64,000 bases of DNA from Amia ocellicauda (Eukaryota; Chordata; Actinopteri; Amiiformes; Amiidae), in the NCBI RefSeq assembly GCF_036373705.1, contig NC_089867.1, forward strand, positions 13,136,501-13,200,500, in the 5' to 3' direction. The position numbers and the translations under genes are program-made. A model generated the notes under the pieces. That model searched no databases and was not told the DNA's origin. It was given only the letters and a program-made list of their open reading frames with translations. This document shows positions 29,201 to 39,154 of the stretch, piece by piece. Numbering within the stretch: position 1 is the stretch's first letter; each line of letters opens with the position of its first letter.

Positions 29201-30212
29201 TCTTGTTAATTTCTTTGTTGTCTGCAGGCCATGTGGTGATGCACAAATAAAATACTTGGATCTGGATCAAAGAACAATGAACACAAACTAAATGACAGAC
29301 GGTTGGTCATTGCAACTTTTGTTTATTAGTGTAAGACAAGACATTTATATTTAGAAAACTATAAACATTTAAGGGTTTGCCCAGAAATGACTTCAGAAAC
29401 TCAGGAAAGAGTCCTGCCCATAAGAATCTGAACACATTGTGTCAAGTTCTCCATTTGCTCAAATTGTAGACTGTTTTCTGCTGATATCTTTCTGTAATAG
29501 TGATTGCAGGGGGTCATGTGGAGTCACTCACTCTAAAAGGTACATTTAAAGGAATTCCAAACCAGTGATCTAGAAATAACATTAGCTAACTTATAACCTA
29601 ATGTCTGCAAGTATCCAATATTTTGGTTTTGTCCCAGGTGACTGTAAATCCATATGCAAAAGCGGTAAATGTTTTTGTTACTTCTAAAATCAGTTTTAGA
29701 CTCTGACCCTCATAACTTACCAGGAGCAGGAAACTTGTGTATCAATGTCAAAGTGGAGCTGGTGACATTGACTTGTTCCCATTTTAAAGCGGTCCGGGGT
29801 TCCCTTAATGTAACTCATCCAAGGTCCAGATTTGGGATTGAATTCCATAAAGTGGGTAAAGGGAAGGAGATTTAACCAAATTTAAACAGTTCGCTGTAGC
29901 ATAACAGAATGCCCTGAAGTCAGTGTTTTATATGAAAACCCATGCCTTTGCTACGGCCTGCTAAAAGTCTCATCAACTAAACGTAACCCATTAAAGTAGA
30001 CTGCATTCATATGTTCAAATAGCTTCCTGCAAGCTAGAAACAATTTTAAGGTAATTTATGATGGTTGCCTCAGTGAAGGCATGCTCTTCTAAGTGATATT
30101 TTTATCATTACAGATTTGTGTGAGCGGCGAGGAAGAGCACCATGGCTTCATTAAAGTGTCTAGTGGAAAGAAGAGAGGATTTGTACCGTTTGATGTCTTA
30201 GAAAATGTTTGA
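2828..30212 (+). CDS. stac: STAC, SH3 and cysteine-rich domain protein; 11 coding exons
   Basis: Joined coding exons: 2828-2941, 10262-10535, 15579-15679, 18228-18309, 18482-18597, 21379-21460, 23767-23834, 25962-26056, 28529-28580, 29044-29181, 30114-30212. The sum is 1221 nt, 406 residues plus stop, close to the human length of about 402. Seen in the sequence: a basic Ser/Lys-rich segment (39-58), a C1 zinc finger at 108-159 with the ordered His/Cys ligands, an acidic and Ser-rich linker, SH3-1 at about 293-346 (ALYKF, DDWWK, FFPANF) and SH3-2 at about 352-406. STAC-family adaptors are known to bind the II-III loop of L-type CaV1 channels and slow their calcium-dependent inactivation; STAC itself is mainly neuronal. 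All internal boundaries are GT/AG and all phases agree. STAC2 and STAC3 are the alternatives, but the C1 and SH3 sequence and the DCLK3 neighbour favour STAC. The exon model is inferred, with no transcript data. Confidence 0.95.
4455..4543. repeat. Short tandem duplication, period 54 bp, about 1.6 copies
   Basis: The motif TAATAGGTCACCACT, continuing to CATATTACTG, occurs at 4455 and again at 4509 with a few substitutions. Confidence 0.75.
6110..6160. repeat. (ATT)n microsatellite
   Basis: About 50 bp of pure TTA/ATT units in STAC intron 1. Confidence 0.95.
6759..7979 (+). mobile_element. Tc1/mariner element, DD36E type, copy A (inactive)
   Basis: A 1221-bp element flanked by TA at 6757-6758 and 7980-7981. 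The terminal inverted repeats are 29 bp (6759-6787 and 7951-7979, starting CACTCACCTAAAGG) with one mismatch. It has the same length as copy B at 37849-39069 and runs collinear with it without indels. It sits in the sense direction inside STAC intron 1. It carries one transposase frame with a premature stop, so it cannot make a full enzyme. Confidence 0.97.
6907..7947 (+). pseudogene. Transposase pseudogene of Tc1/mariner copy A
   Basis: The frame starts [20 protein letters not shown] and is open for 271 codons to a TGA at 7720-7722, where copy B has a Trp codon. The same frame then continues to the natural stop at 7945-7947, with [11 protein letters not shown] still visible. The N-terminal helix-turn-helix and the first two catalytic Asp are upstream of the break; the catalytic Glu is downstream. 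Against copy B I count 9 residue differences in the first 271; several (near 7012, 7173, 7207, 7589) are TG or CA where B has CG, as expected for decay of methylated CpG. Confidence 0.93.
8073..8117. repeat. (CT)n microsatellite
   Basis: About 45 bp of CT dinucleotides in STAC intron 1. Confidence 0.95.
10262..10535 (+). CDS. stac: STAC exon 2: basic segment and first half of C1 finger
   Basis: Encodes residues 39-129 plus one base of codon 130. It begins [20 protein letters not shown], a strongly conserved basic stretch, and ends in the C1 finger with His108, Cys121 and Cys124. The acceptor is CTTCCTCCGCAG and the donor is GTAAGG. It is markedly GC-richer than the introns around it. Confidence 0.95.
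10536..15578 (+). other. stac: STAC intron 2
   Basis: A 5.0-kb intron splitting the C1 domain. It has a short TA run near 12262-12280 and a poly(A) tract at 14182-14210. I see no other gene or intact mobile element. Confidence 0.8.
14182..14210. repeat. Poly(A) tract
   Basis: A run of 29 A. The sequence upstream shows no retrogene or SINE body that I recognise. Confidence 0.9.
15579..15679 (+). CDS. stac: STAC exon 3: second half of C1 finger
   Basis: Encodes residues 130-163 and completes the C1 domain: Cys139, Cys142, His147 (with His148), Cys150 and Cys159. Acceptor TTTTTGGCAG, donor GTAAGA. It enters in phase 1 and leaves in phase 0. Confidence 0.95.
15680..18227 (+). other. stac: STAC intron 3
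   Basis: A 2.5-kb intron with a (CA)n run at about 17947-17970 and a purine-rich stretch at 18065-18125. Nothing else is supported. Confidence 0.8.
17947..17970. repeat. (CA)n microsatellite
   Basis: About 12 CA units in STAC intron 3. Confidence 0.9.
18228..18309 (+). CDS. stac: STAC exon 4
   Basis: Encodes residues 164-190, starting [18 protein letters not shown], a stretch just after the C1 domain that is very close to mammalian STAC. Acceptor CTCCATTGTTAG, donor GTGGGT, phase 1. The following intron is only 172 bp. Confidence 0.93.
18482..18597 (+). CDS. stac: STAC exon 5
   Basis: Encodes residues 191-229, including [17 protein letters not shown] and then a Ser/Gly-rich tail with an SPRRSS end that could be phosphorylated. 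Acceptor CACCCCACCCAG, donor GTGAGT. The frame changes from phase 1 to phase 0. Confidence 0.93.
18598..21378 (+). other. stac: STAC intron 5
   Basis: A 2.8-kb AT-rich intron. No gene, mobile element or long repeat is recognised. Confidence 0.8.
21379..21460 (+). CDS. stac: STAC exon 6: acidic linker
   Basis: Encodes residues 230-256 ([14 protein letters not shown] and following), matching the LVEVPEE region of mammalian STAC. Acceptor TTTGCCCTGACAG, donor GTGAGT, phase 1 out. Confidence 0.88.
21461..23766 (+). other. stac: STAC intron 6
   Basis: A 2.3-kb intron with a poly(A) run at 21888-21907. A locally GC-richer block at about 22020-22230 is unexplained. No coding content is supported. 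Confidence 0.8.
23767..23834 (+). CDS. stac: STAC exon 7: linker before SH3-1
   Basis: Encodes residues 257-279 ([13 protein letters not shown] and following), corresponding to the SVFTYPENGTDDF region of the mammalian protein. Acceptor GTTTCCCAG, donor GTAAGG, phase 0 out. It is the most divergent exon, but both flanking phases fit. Confidence 0.85.
23835..25961 (+). other. stac: STAC intron 7
   Basis: A 2.1-kb intron that contains one tRNA-derived SINE copy on the - strand (24785-24990) and a short GGAT run near 23953. Confidence 0.8.
24785..24990 (-). mobile_element. tRNA-derived SINE copy
   Basis: Read on the - strand, a tRNA-like head has an A-box-like GTGGAGTAGTCAGAGC and a B-box-like GGGTTCAATCCC. 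It continues CAGGTGGGGGACACTGC, then CTAGTAAAAGCCCAGCTGT and AAATGGGTATGTAAAAATAA, ending in an AAT-rich tail. The same order of blocks occurs at 43343-43530. Ends are approximate and no target duplication was resolved. Confidence 0.8.
25962..26056 (+). CDS. stac: STAC exon 8: start of SH3-1
   Basis: Encodes residues 280-310 plus two bases of codon 311. It contains [20 protein letters not shown], the first strands and RT loop of SH3-1. Acceptor TTCTCCTTGCAG, donor GTCAGT. Confidence 0.95.
26057..28528 (+). other. stac: STAC intron 8
   Basis: A 2.5-kb intron splitting SH3-1. No gene or mobile element is recognised. Confidence 0.8.
28529..28580 (+). CDS. stac: STAC exon 9: core of SH3-1
   Basis: Encodes residues 311-328 ([18 protein letters not shown]), which include the n-Src loop and the conserved Trp pair of the ligand-binding face. 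Acceptor CCTCCATTTCAG, donor GTAAAA, phase 0 out. Confidence 0.95.
28581..29043 (+). other. stac: STAC intron 9
   Basis: A 463-bp intron with nothing further seen. Confidence 0.85.
29044..29181 (+). CDS. stac: STAC exon 10: end of SH3-1 and start of SH3-2
   Basis: Encodes residues 329-374. It holds the IGFFPANF end of SH3-1 and then the [18 protein letters not shown] start of SH3-2. Acceptor AAATTTCTTAG, donor GTGTGT, phase 0 on both sides. Confidence 0.95.
29182..30113 (+). other. stac: STAC intron 10
   Basis: A 932-bp intron inside SH3-2, with nothing further seen. Confidence 0.85.
30114..30212 (+). CDS. stac: STAC exon 11: end of SH3-2 and stop codon
   Basis: Encodes residues 375-406, ending [11 protein letters not shown] followed by TGA. 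This matches the DVLEN(I/V) C-terminus of the family. The acceptor is TTTTATCATTACAG. Confidence 0.95.
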   Translation: MCVSGEEEHHGFIKVSSGKKRGFVPFDVLENV

Positions 30213-33210
30213 TGGGGTGCAGTCCCAGAGACGCGGAGCAGTGACGCTCACCCTTTGCCGGCAGCTCTTTTGCAGACCGCGATGAACGCTGAGATCCAGA
30301 CGGAAAAACCGCCACGGGAATTTCAGGAGATAAGCAAAGTGGAAAGCACTGTTGGGGGATACAGGTGGACCAGAATTCCCACAACAACACAATGAAACTG
30401 TCCTCACTGCAGGGTTTTCTGACTGCCTCTCTGTTCCTTAGCTAAGAAATGGCAAGGAGAAAAGAGATTATCATGCTTTTGGGGAAGCAGAAACACACAT
30501 GACTTTGTATGTGTGAGCCGTGTCTAAATCCAGGCTGTGTCCTGTTTTTGTGTGTTATTTGTTTCAGTATGGGAGGATTATACTTGACTTGTCACTTAGA
30601 CTGTCTCTGAGAATGGGGAACAAAGACGTACCAATGTGGTCTCTTTGCTGTCTGGATGCACACAGATGCTTTACAGTTCTGAGGCAAGATTTTAGCACCT
30701 GAGTATTTATAGCCACAGAGAACTAGGGACTCCGTCTGTGTGAAGTATGTGTGTGGAAGACTTGCAGAATAGCTTCTAAAAGGTACCCGATATTTGTTTA
30801 CAGAACTTTTTTCAACAAATATTTCTAAATTTATATATTAGATGAGATGTCTTTATTTAGGGTTGGTTTGATATATATTCTTATTAAGGCTACCCCACCT
30901 GTTGAAACTCTATTAGCACCATAGCTTGTGAATATCAGATAGTAATGGCCAATGGCTTTAACGTTCAGAGATTTATTTTAGTTTCATCAAATTTATAGTC
31001 AATTGACTTAAGCTTATATTAAAGATAAAAACATTCAAATGAGTCCAGTGTATTAAGTTAGTTGAGAACTGGCACTTACATTTATACCTATATAGAGCAT
31101 CTGTATGGCATTTAAATGTGGAATATTTAAACAACTGATATATGAATCAAGGGGTTTATGAAAATTAACAAAGGCTCTTATAAGCAAATATCAATTATCT
31201 ATATCTGCTGTATATAAGATGTTATTTTTTTCCTCTCTGATCAGCAGTCGTTTCTTTGGGGAGCAGTATTGTTCTTTTAACTACTTTTGTTTCTCATTGT
31301 TTGACAAAGTCTATTCAGGGAAAAGTGGATAGAGAAATAATGTATTCATTTCTAGTTCTAGAATGTTACAAAATATAAATGAAATTCTTCAAGAGCTCTG
31401 ATTGTTACTTTCTGATTGGTTTTTAACTTGTTATATCAGTCTCTGCAGTCCTGAAGATGATTCTATAGTTTTTCTTGGTCTGTCTGTTTTTCTTTTCTTT
31501 TCCTAGCTTTCTGCAGTTTCTCTATGTCCTTGTTTAAACTCACAGATAATCTGCTGTGCTGTAGCATTTGTTTAATTTGTGTTCATCTTTAGGTTTCTAT
31601 TAAAAAAGGTTTGATAGTGTGTGTGTAACATGACAATGCAAAGATGAGAAATACAACTGTTACAAAAGCCTTTTTAAATGTCACGGACTTGGCATTAAAT
31701 TTCTTTAAAAAAATATAGAGAGAGATTGGTGTATCTGTACAGATATGTGCAGCCATAAATTTAAAGCTGTCTTTCACTTAGCTGTCCTTAAGTAGCAGAT
31801 CTGACATGTTTGAAGTGTAAAATTGTGTAAAACCTCTTGGCCTCAAGGCAAACATGAGTTATACTGCAAAAAGAAGCCTAAAGGATATGTGGACTCTTTA
31901 AAGAGCTTCCAAACTGTCTGGTGTCCTTGATTCATCCGCCTTCCTGACTCTGTTTTGCTTTTGATGCCATTTCCTCATGACAGCGATTTGAAACAACTCT
32001 GAAGAGTGCCGTTGATGTGTTCCTGATTCCCTGTTGTTAAAACGCATTGGTTTATAAGGAGATGGACTCCATGACGTTGGGAAGGGTGGCTCAAGGCTCA
32101 AAAATAAATAAATAGACAATCCTGAGTTAGGGTCTGACCCCATTAGAAACGGGCTAGAACTATTAGTCTAGTAAATGGAGTGCTTTTGTTTAATGTCAAT
32201 GGCAGTAGGTGTGCATAAGGCAGGGGAAAAGCTTTGATGTTTTATTGGTGTTGTATTGTTGAACATCTGTAACCTCCTCTGACAAAGCAGCTCTAATAGG
32301 GCTTCACTGACTCATAGGCTACAATTCCTTGGCTGCCTGCTATGGATATACAATGGGATAGGCTTGTTTGCTTTGACATTGGTGGTTTTCAAATTGAAGT
32401 TTCGTCATCAGTGTAAAAAGGTGCCCTTCTCTAATTCCATTCCTCTCTGGCACGATCTATATCAGAAGGACTCTGCCCTGAGGGTCACTGCTGCCCGTCT
32501 CAGTGGCTCACCTTAATGAATTTCACTCCTGCTATTGATTTGGGCAAGTCTCTGACAAGAAGCTGAGCTGCTGGGATAAAATGTGTGTAATTGGGGGACA
32601 AAACTATTGAATTTTTCGGAACATGTTCACACTGTTCTTCTGGCTTTTTAAATCTTACAAACTTTTCATCCAGCAGGTTTTGTAATTAAGTATGTCGTGG
32701 TGTTCTCTCATGACTGATGGTATTTAGTGCTGTGCTTGAGATAATGATGTATGGGAGTACAACCAGTTGGCTTAAACTTGTTTTTCGGACTTAGTAGCAA
32801 CTTTAGAAGCGTGGACACGGGTCTGTGGTGCCCTGTTTTTCAGTTCCATGAGTAAAGATCACATTAATGTTGCCTCGTTAAGCCCGTAAATGATTCAGTT
32901 AATTAACAAAAACTAATTCTCCTGAAATGCTACACAGAAAACCTGTCGATCTCCAGGACCAGTTTTCGGGATGCTCGAAGTGAAAAAAACATGAACAAGA
33001 CGGTGGTTTATCCAGTCAGGTAGAAAAGACATTCTTATGTTGTTGTTTTTTCTTTTTTTTTTGTGTTTGTCTTTGTAAGACTATAAGATATTGTTATGCT
33101 GTGCAGAAATCATGTTTCCTTTCAAGGACTGAAGAGACGCATTAAATGCAAGTGCAATAGCTCAGACACTATGAATGTTATAATAAAGGCGGCAGGTGGA
33201 ATACAACCAG
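30213..33210 (+). other. stac: Probable STAC 3' UTR and flank
   Basis: Non-coding sequence after the STAC stop. AATAAA motifs at 32103-32108 and 33182-33187 are candidate poly(A) signals; the second is followed by a GT-containing stretch. The real cleavage site cannot be chosen from sequence alone. Confidence 0.45.
33182..33187 (+). terminator. Candidate STAC poly(A) signal AATAAA
   Basis: A canonical hexamer about 2970 nt after the STAC stop, with GTGTGTG at about 33210 as a possible downstream element. An earlier hexamer at 32103 is an alternative. Confidence 0.35.
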
Positions 33211-33352
33211 TGTGTGAAGTCCTGTGAAGGGGAGACATTACTATAGAGGCAGTGTGGAGCTCAGTTTATCCCCAGGCTGCTTTCATGCAACCCTGTTTGT
33301 CTGGATGTAGGAAAAAAATTACCCAACCAATAGGGGAATGTGTCAAATGTGG

Positions 33353-34871
33353 GTTGTAACCAGGGGATAAAATTAACTTTTTTGGCCAATAGTCACTGTG
33401 TCTGGTACAAGGAAAAGACTTACCAGCCACTTGGTATTTTTACCAGCCAAAGGCAGTCATCACCAAAATGCATGAGGGTGCGTGCATGTGTGGTAAACAT
33501 GTTAAAACGTGGCATTTATTCAGGTAATTAATCAATCACCATAACAAAAGCTAATTGCACACCTGTATAGACTAGACAGGTGTGTATGAGCTGAAAAGGA
33601 TCTGGATAGAAAAAACATGCTCCCACACAGTTTCTACTTGCAAGTTTTATAAGGTCTTTGAGCAAAACATTGCATTCTATTGAATTATAACACTTGCTAG
33701 TAGAGACTGTCTGGGAGCACCTTTTTCAAATCAATCAATCAATCACATGCAATAACATGGCAGCTAATAGGGATCTGTATGAACACACTAAACTAACACG
33801 TTTCTCTTCAGCAGATTTTCCGCTACGCAGCAAAACATGCATGTCTCTATCGCAAATAGTTTCCCCATAAATGAATACGTTGTAATTGATGCAATTGATG
33901 AATACTTATCTAACACAACAACTTTGTTAAATAAATATCTATGTAAAAATACATTATTAGAAGCCGTATGAAAATGGCATAATAACAGCAGACCTGTCAA
34001 CTCTCACGCATCTCGTGTCAGACTATTGTATTATTGTTTCCCGACATTAGCACGACTTTTTATTGTCATAAAGGTTGTCCCTATTTGTTTTATAAAGGAA
34101 TATTTTGCAATTACAGCTGTAATTGACCGACCAATATGTTTTTCTTTTACATTTAAAAAAATATATATTTTCATTCAATTTCCAGTTTAGCAATGTGAGC
34201 TGCAATGAAAATGCCTTAACAGTAGCATCTTTGTGGTAATGTTCTCCGGTCACAACTGCGAAATACAAAATGTATAAGACCTATCTAGCTAGTTAATTGA
34301 TACAGTCTACTTGACTAAACGATTGACTCCTCCTCTCCAAACGACACTCAGACTGCCGCTCTGCGTTCAAAACAGAACTGCGCTCGAGTTACAGCGAATA
34401 CAGTATAAAGAGCAATAGCTGTCTGTGTGTGTATTCATGTGTTTGTTGCTCCTCTTTCCTTCTCTGTCATATAATAATTCAGACACACTTGATGCAGGTA
34501 ATTAAAAAGTCAGTAATTATGACTATGAAAAGTAATTAAAAGTCATTATTTTCCCCACATCCTTAACCACCTTACTTCTGCTTCATTGCTCTCCATGCAA
34601 TATGTCCTCCTGGACCGAAGACTGTCCAGATGCCATATATTTTCAAAAAACATGATATTGCGGTTTGCCAAATCAACTAACATACCAACACTACAACGTC
34701 AACAAATGAATTCGTATTTTGAAACATACCGACAAATACTCTATCAGAAACTAAAAGTTGAGTTTTGCTACCCGCCAAAGTGGCTGGTAAAATTGACAGA
34801 TTTACCCGCCCCGGCTAAATCTACCCACATTTGGCGGGTGGCGCGTGTTAATTTTATTCCCTGGTTGTAAC
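33353..34871. mobile_element. Non-autonomous hAT-type DNA transposon with 8-bp target duplication
   Basis: The element body is 33361-34863 (1503 bp). It begins CAGGGGATAAAATTAAC and ends with the inverse of CAGGGAATAAAATTAAC (34847-34863), 16 of 17 bases matching. It is flanked on both sides by the identical octamer GTTGTAAC (33353-33360 and 34864-34871). A CAGGG end plus an 8-bp duplication is the hAT signature. Subterminal copies of TTACCAGCCACTT lie in inverted orientation near both ends (about 33420 and 34780). No transposase frame is present inside; the longest frames are under 100 codons. It lies just after the presumed STAC 3' end. Confidence 0.92.
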
Positions 34872-37846
34872 ATTGTAAACTACTTAAAAAAAAAAAAAAA
34901 AAAAAATCTAAAAAGATATATTTTTTAATGGTCCAGATATGCAACAGAATTTAACATCCTCCAGCAGTATTTGCATATATTTAGTGTGGCAGTGAATGAA
35001 GGTCTTGAAATTGAAATGTGAATAATTTGACTGTTCCTTTTTTATATGTAATATGTCGCTTTTAATTTGCCCATAGATCGCCAAAACCAAATGTCAGGCC
35101 TTCCCTGCAGTGCACACTGTGCTTGACCTGCACCGATACAGACAAGAGCCCCTGTCTCACTTGACGAGACTCATTCGTGAATTTGCCAGAACTACTGAAC
35201 CACAAAAAAGAAGGCGTCTGTTTGTTTGTTTGGTTGGTTGTTTTATTTTGTGTATTTATTTTATGGTTGCAGTGCATTGCCTAAAAATAGGGACTTCAGT
35301 AAGAAAAATAACATTTATACTTGTGTAATGTTCCCCCAGGGTATGGAAACTAGAACCAGTCCTCTCATTATCTTATCTCGGTACACAATCATGTTATATC
35401 CGATTGAACAGCCCAGGTCCCTATTGCATTTTGAAACGTGGTGTTATTCTGTGTTTTTCTGAGATATTTTAAACACATAATCAGTGACTCGTGGGCATTG
35501 TTCTTCATTCAGCCATTCATACATTCATTCATATAGCCTCTTTAATAAAGAAATAAGAGAACGAGAGTGAAAAGGAGATATTCCAGGAAGAAATTAAGCT
35601 TCCATGCTCCAATACATAGCACTCCGTTCCACAGACAGGGATCAGCAACCTAATTAAAAAGCTGTTGAGAAGATAATTCATCTAAATGTGGATGTCTAGG
35701 CTGAGGGATTCAGTGATGACAGCTGATATAACGGTGAACCTCCTGTCAGTTAAGACCGACACGTGAGAGGCTATTCGGTTGGGAGCAATAAGCTTTTATG
35801 GAAAGATTGCCTTATTCAAATCAAATACTTATTTTTTCTATATAACCATCCTATGAGAATCTTTTTTTTTTTTTGTCTAAATGTCTAAAACCATTTCAGT
35901 TTTTTTTTTTGAAATCTGATTTCTCTCTGTGCGACTCAAATTGAGCACTTAACTACCCAATTCAACTGATTACCGTTTTAATATAATCAATGTAACTACT
36001 TGTCACAGCTCTGGCAGTGCTAGTGATTTGGTCACCTAGGGTTAAAATGTAGTTTGCTATTATTCTTCTTAAAACACCTGCTTAAAATGATATTTCAAAT
36101 TTTACCCTCCTTGCATCATGTTAGTTTGAAAAACTAAAAATATGTGAAAGACATACAGGAGACTAATCATTCAATTACCCTTGTCTCCAGGATGAGGTCT
36201 GCAGATCTTACACTGTATCTCCTTGAGTCAGGGTAATTAGCTGAGTGTAAACTAGAAATGAGAGGAAAATAGCAGAGCCCGGCCATCATCAAATGAATCT
36301 CACTTGCAGCTGGTGCTGAGGGACATTATCACCAATGCACAGGGCTCTCGTTCTAAATGGGGCCAGGGAAACAATCCCTTTTACTGCCATGCCAAGATTT
36401 ACAACCGTGTTGTTGGTTGTGAAAAGATTAATTTCAAAAGAGCCCCTTAAAAACAAAACAAAAACAATACACTTGTATCCAGGGAAACCAGTATGCTATG
36501 TGATAATGACCCAGAAAATTAAGCCCTTTTTCATGGTCAGTAAAGGAAGTAATTTAAATGATACCTCCTGTAATATTGGCACTTAATTAACTTCATTCAA
36601 TGTACAATTTTACAATACAACATGTGTGGGAAAAGGGCAGTACGGACCACACACAGGTAGGGCTTGATAAGGAACAAGTACTTTCTACATTAAGGGGATT
36701 GAAGGCTATGCCCATATATATTAAAATTCAAACGAAAAAGAAAGGAAGGTAAAAAATATAAACATATATTTATGATACGTGTTCAAATGTATCAGTTCTT
36801 TACCAATGGGTTTAGGCATGTCTTTTATTCTAAGTAGACTCAAGACAAATAGATTTCCACCTCTTTCCCGGTGGCGGTGGAAACCATTGTTAAACCAAGC
36901 TGCTGGACAGGAATGATTCTTTTTATTATGAGTGCAATTTAGTGTGACTTTCCTTAGTCAGGGCAAGCAGTATGTCCCAGGCAGTTAAACCCTGGAATGG
37001 CCCTAGGGGCAATTGGTTCTGTCTGAGCGGGGATTGAATGGAGCTGTTAAGAAGCATTTTATAGGTTCCTACCTAGATTTCATTTTAATCCTTACATTAG
37101 ATTCCTTTCTGTAATAGCCTTATAACTCCAGGTGATTGGAGTAGGGAAAGCCAATGTCTTGTTGAACCAGAGGCAAACAAATATGGCACATAAATCGAAT
37201 TGTCCTGTAGGCTTTTAAGAAAGGACTGTAATGTTTATTGTGTTATATAATCACAGTTCTCCTGAGAAATATCTATACATATCTATGAGTTGTATAGTGT
37301 AAATTCTGGGGGTTATGTATATAGATTGCATGCTACAGTTTGGCCAGGGTCCATTACAAGTGTCAGTGACACACTAACCAAATAGGTGAATACATTAATG
37401 TCACAGAAAACATGACCTAAAACCTAAAATCATATGATTTTTTTAGGCTGTTTACTTTATAACAGCATAACTGTGTGTTGGAACTAAACCCATATAAAAA
37501 ATACCATCTAGAGATTTTTTAAAAACAGAATATTGCCAATTCGTTGACCCTAATGATAAAAAAAAAAAATGATGATAACCTCAAAATGTGAACTGATAAT
37601 TCCTTCCTTTGAAACAGCATCTAGAATGGGTGTCCCATGTTCGTGGAATACCCACACAACAAATTTAAATGAAGAGGTAACAAAACGTTTTTCCCCCCGT
37701 AAAGGGCTTAAGTGTTTTCTTTAGTCAGAGGAAAATGAGAAACTGAGTAATTTTGCAGTGAAATGCCATTTACTTTCCAGGAGCATTATTTGTTGATGAG
37801 TATTTTTGCTTTGATTCAATTTGTCCTCTTAGTGAGGCATCCCATA
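34872..37846. other. Intergenic DNA between the hAT and Tc1 elements
   Basis: About 3 kb, AT-rich, with a poly(A) run at 34886-34906. No exon, RNA gene or intact repeat is recognised. Confidence 0.6.
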
Positions 37847-37848
37847 TA

Positions 37849-39069
37849 CACTCACCTAAAGGATTATTAGGAACACCATACTAATACTGTGTTTGACCCC
37901 CTTTCGCCTTCAGAACTGCCTTAATTCTACGTGGCATTGATTCAACAAGGTGCTGAAAGCATTCTTTAGAAATGTTGGCCCATATTGATAGGATAGCATC
38001 TTGCAGTTGATGGAGATTCGTGGGATGCACATCCAGGGCACGAAGCTCCTGTTCCACCACATCCCAAAGATGCTCTATTGGGTTGAGATCTGGTGACTGT
38101 GGGGGCCAGTTTAGTACAGTGAACTCATTGTCATGTTCAAGAAACCAATTTGAAATGATTCGACCTTTGTGACATGGTGCATTATCCTGCTGGAAGTAGC
38201 CATCAGAGGATGGGTACATGGTGGTCATAAAGGGACGGACATGGTCAGAAACAATGCTCAGGTAGGCCGTGGCATTTAAACGATGCCCAATTGGCACTAA
38301 GGGGCCTAAAGTGTGCCAAGAAAACATCCCCCACACCATTACACCACCACCACCAGCCTGCACAGTGGTAACAAGGCATGATGGATCCATGTTCTCATTC
38401 TGTTTACGCCAAAATTTTACTCTACCATCTGAATGTCTCAACAGAAATCGAGACTCATCAGACCAGGCAACATTTTTCCAGTCTTCAACTGTCCAATTTT
38501 GGTGAGCTTGTGCAAATTGTAGCCTCTTTTTCCTATTTGTAGTGGAGATGAGTGGTACCCGGTGGGGTCTTCTGCTGTTGTAGCCCATCCGCCTCAAGGT
38601 TGTACGTGTTGTGGCTTCACGAATGCTTTGCTGCATACCTCGGTTGTAACGAGTGGTTATTTCAGTCAAAGTTGCTCTTCTATCAGCTTGAATCAGTCGG
38701 CCCATTCTCCTCTGACCTCTAGCATCAACAAGGCATTTTCGCCCACAGGACTGCCGCATACTGGATGTTTTTCCCTTTTCACACCATTCTTTGTAAACCC
38801 TAGAAATGGTTGTGCGTGAAAATCCCAGTAACTGAGCAGATTGTGAAATACTCAGACCGGCCCGTCTGGCACCAACAACCATGCCACGCTCAAAATTGCT
38901 TAAATCACCTTTCTTTCCCATTCAGACATTCAGTTTGGATTTCAGGAGATTGTCTTGACCAGGACCACACCCCTAAATGCATTGAAGCAACAGCCATGTG
39001 ATTGGTTGGTTAGATAATTGCATTAATGAGAAATTGAACAGGTGTTCCTAATAATCCTTTAGGTGTGTG
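37849..39069 (-). mobile_element. Tc1/mariner element, DD36E type, copy B (intact frame)
   Basis: A 1221-bp element flanked by TA at 37847-37848 and 39070-39071. The 29-bp terminal inverted repeats are at 37849-37877 and 39041-39069; the right end reads GGTGTGTG where copy A has GGTGAGTG. Its transposase reads on the - strand without a stop or shift. It lies in the intergenic region between STAC and DCLK3, 85 bp from an unrelated Tc1-like element. Confidence 0.97.
37881..38921 (-). CDS. Tc1/mariner transposase, DD36E, apparently intact
   Basis: 346 codons from ATG to TAG. The N-terminus (about 8-48) has a helix-turn-helix fit ([20 protein letters not shown]), followed by a second basic DNA-binding region. 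The catalytic domain shows Asp155 (WSDES), Asp246 (QQDNAPCH) and Glu283 ([10 protein letters not shown]). There are 36 residues between the second Asp and the Glu, so this is DD36E and not the DD34E of Sleeping Beauty-like enzymes. The family cuts and pastes DNA at TA sites in the nucleus. All three catalytic residues and both ends are present. Whether it is expressed or active is unknown. Confidence 0.93.
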   Translation of the reverse strand: MGKKGDLSNFERGMVVGARRAGLSISQSAQLLGFSRTTISRVYKEWCEKGKTSSMRQSCGRKCLVDARGQRRMGRLIQADRRATLTEITTRYNRGMQQSIREATTRTTLRRMGYNSRRPHRVPLISTTNRKKRLQFAQAHQNWTVEDWKNVAWSDESRFLLRHSDGRVKFWRKQNENMDPSCLVTTVQAGGGGVMVWGMFSWHTLGPLVPIGHRLNATAYLSIVSDHVRPFMTTMYPSSDGYFQQDNAPCHKGRIISNWFLEHDNEFTVLNWPPQSPDLNPIEHLWDVVEQELRALDVHPTNLHQLQDAILSIWANISKECFQHLVESMPRRIKAVLKAKGGQTQY

Positions 39070-39154
39070 TATATTGTGTACTCCTAGATACATATACATC
39101 ACTTATGTTTCTCCCAACTGAAAGAACAGAGCTGCATAAAACTCCCAATATATA

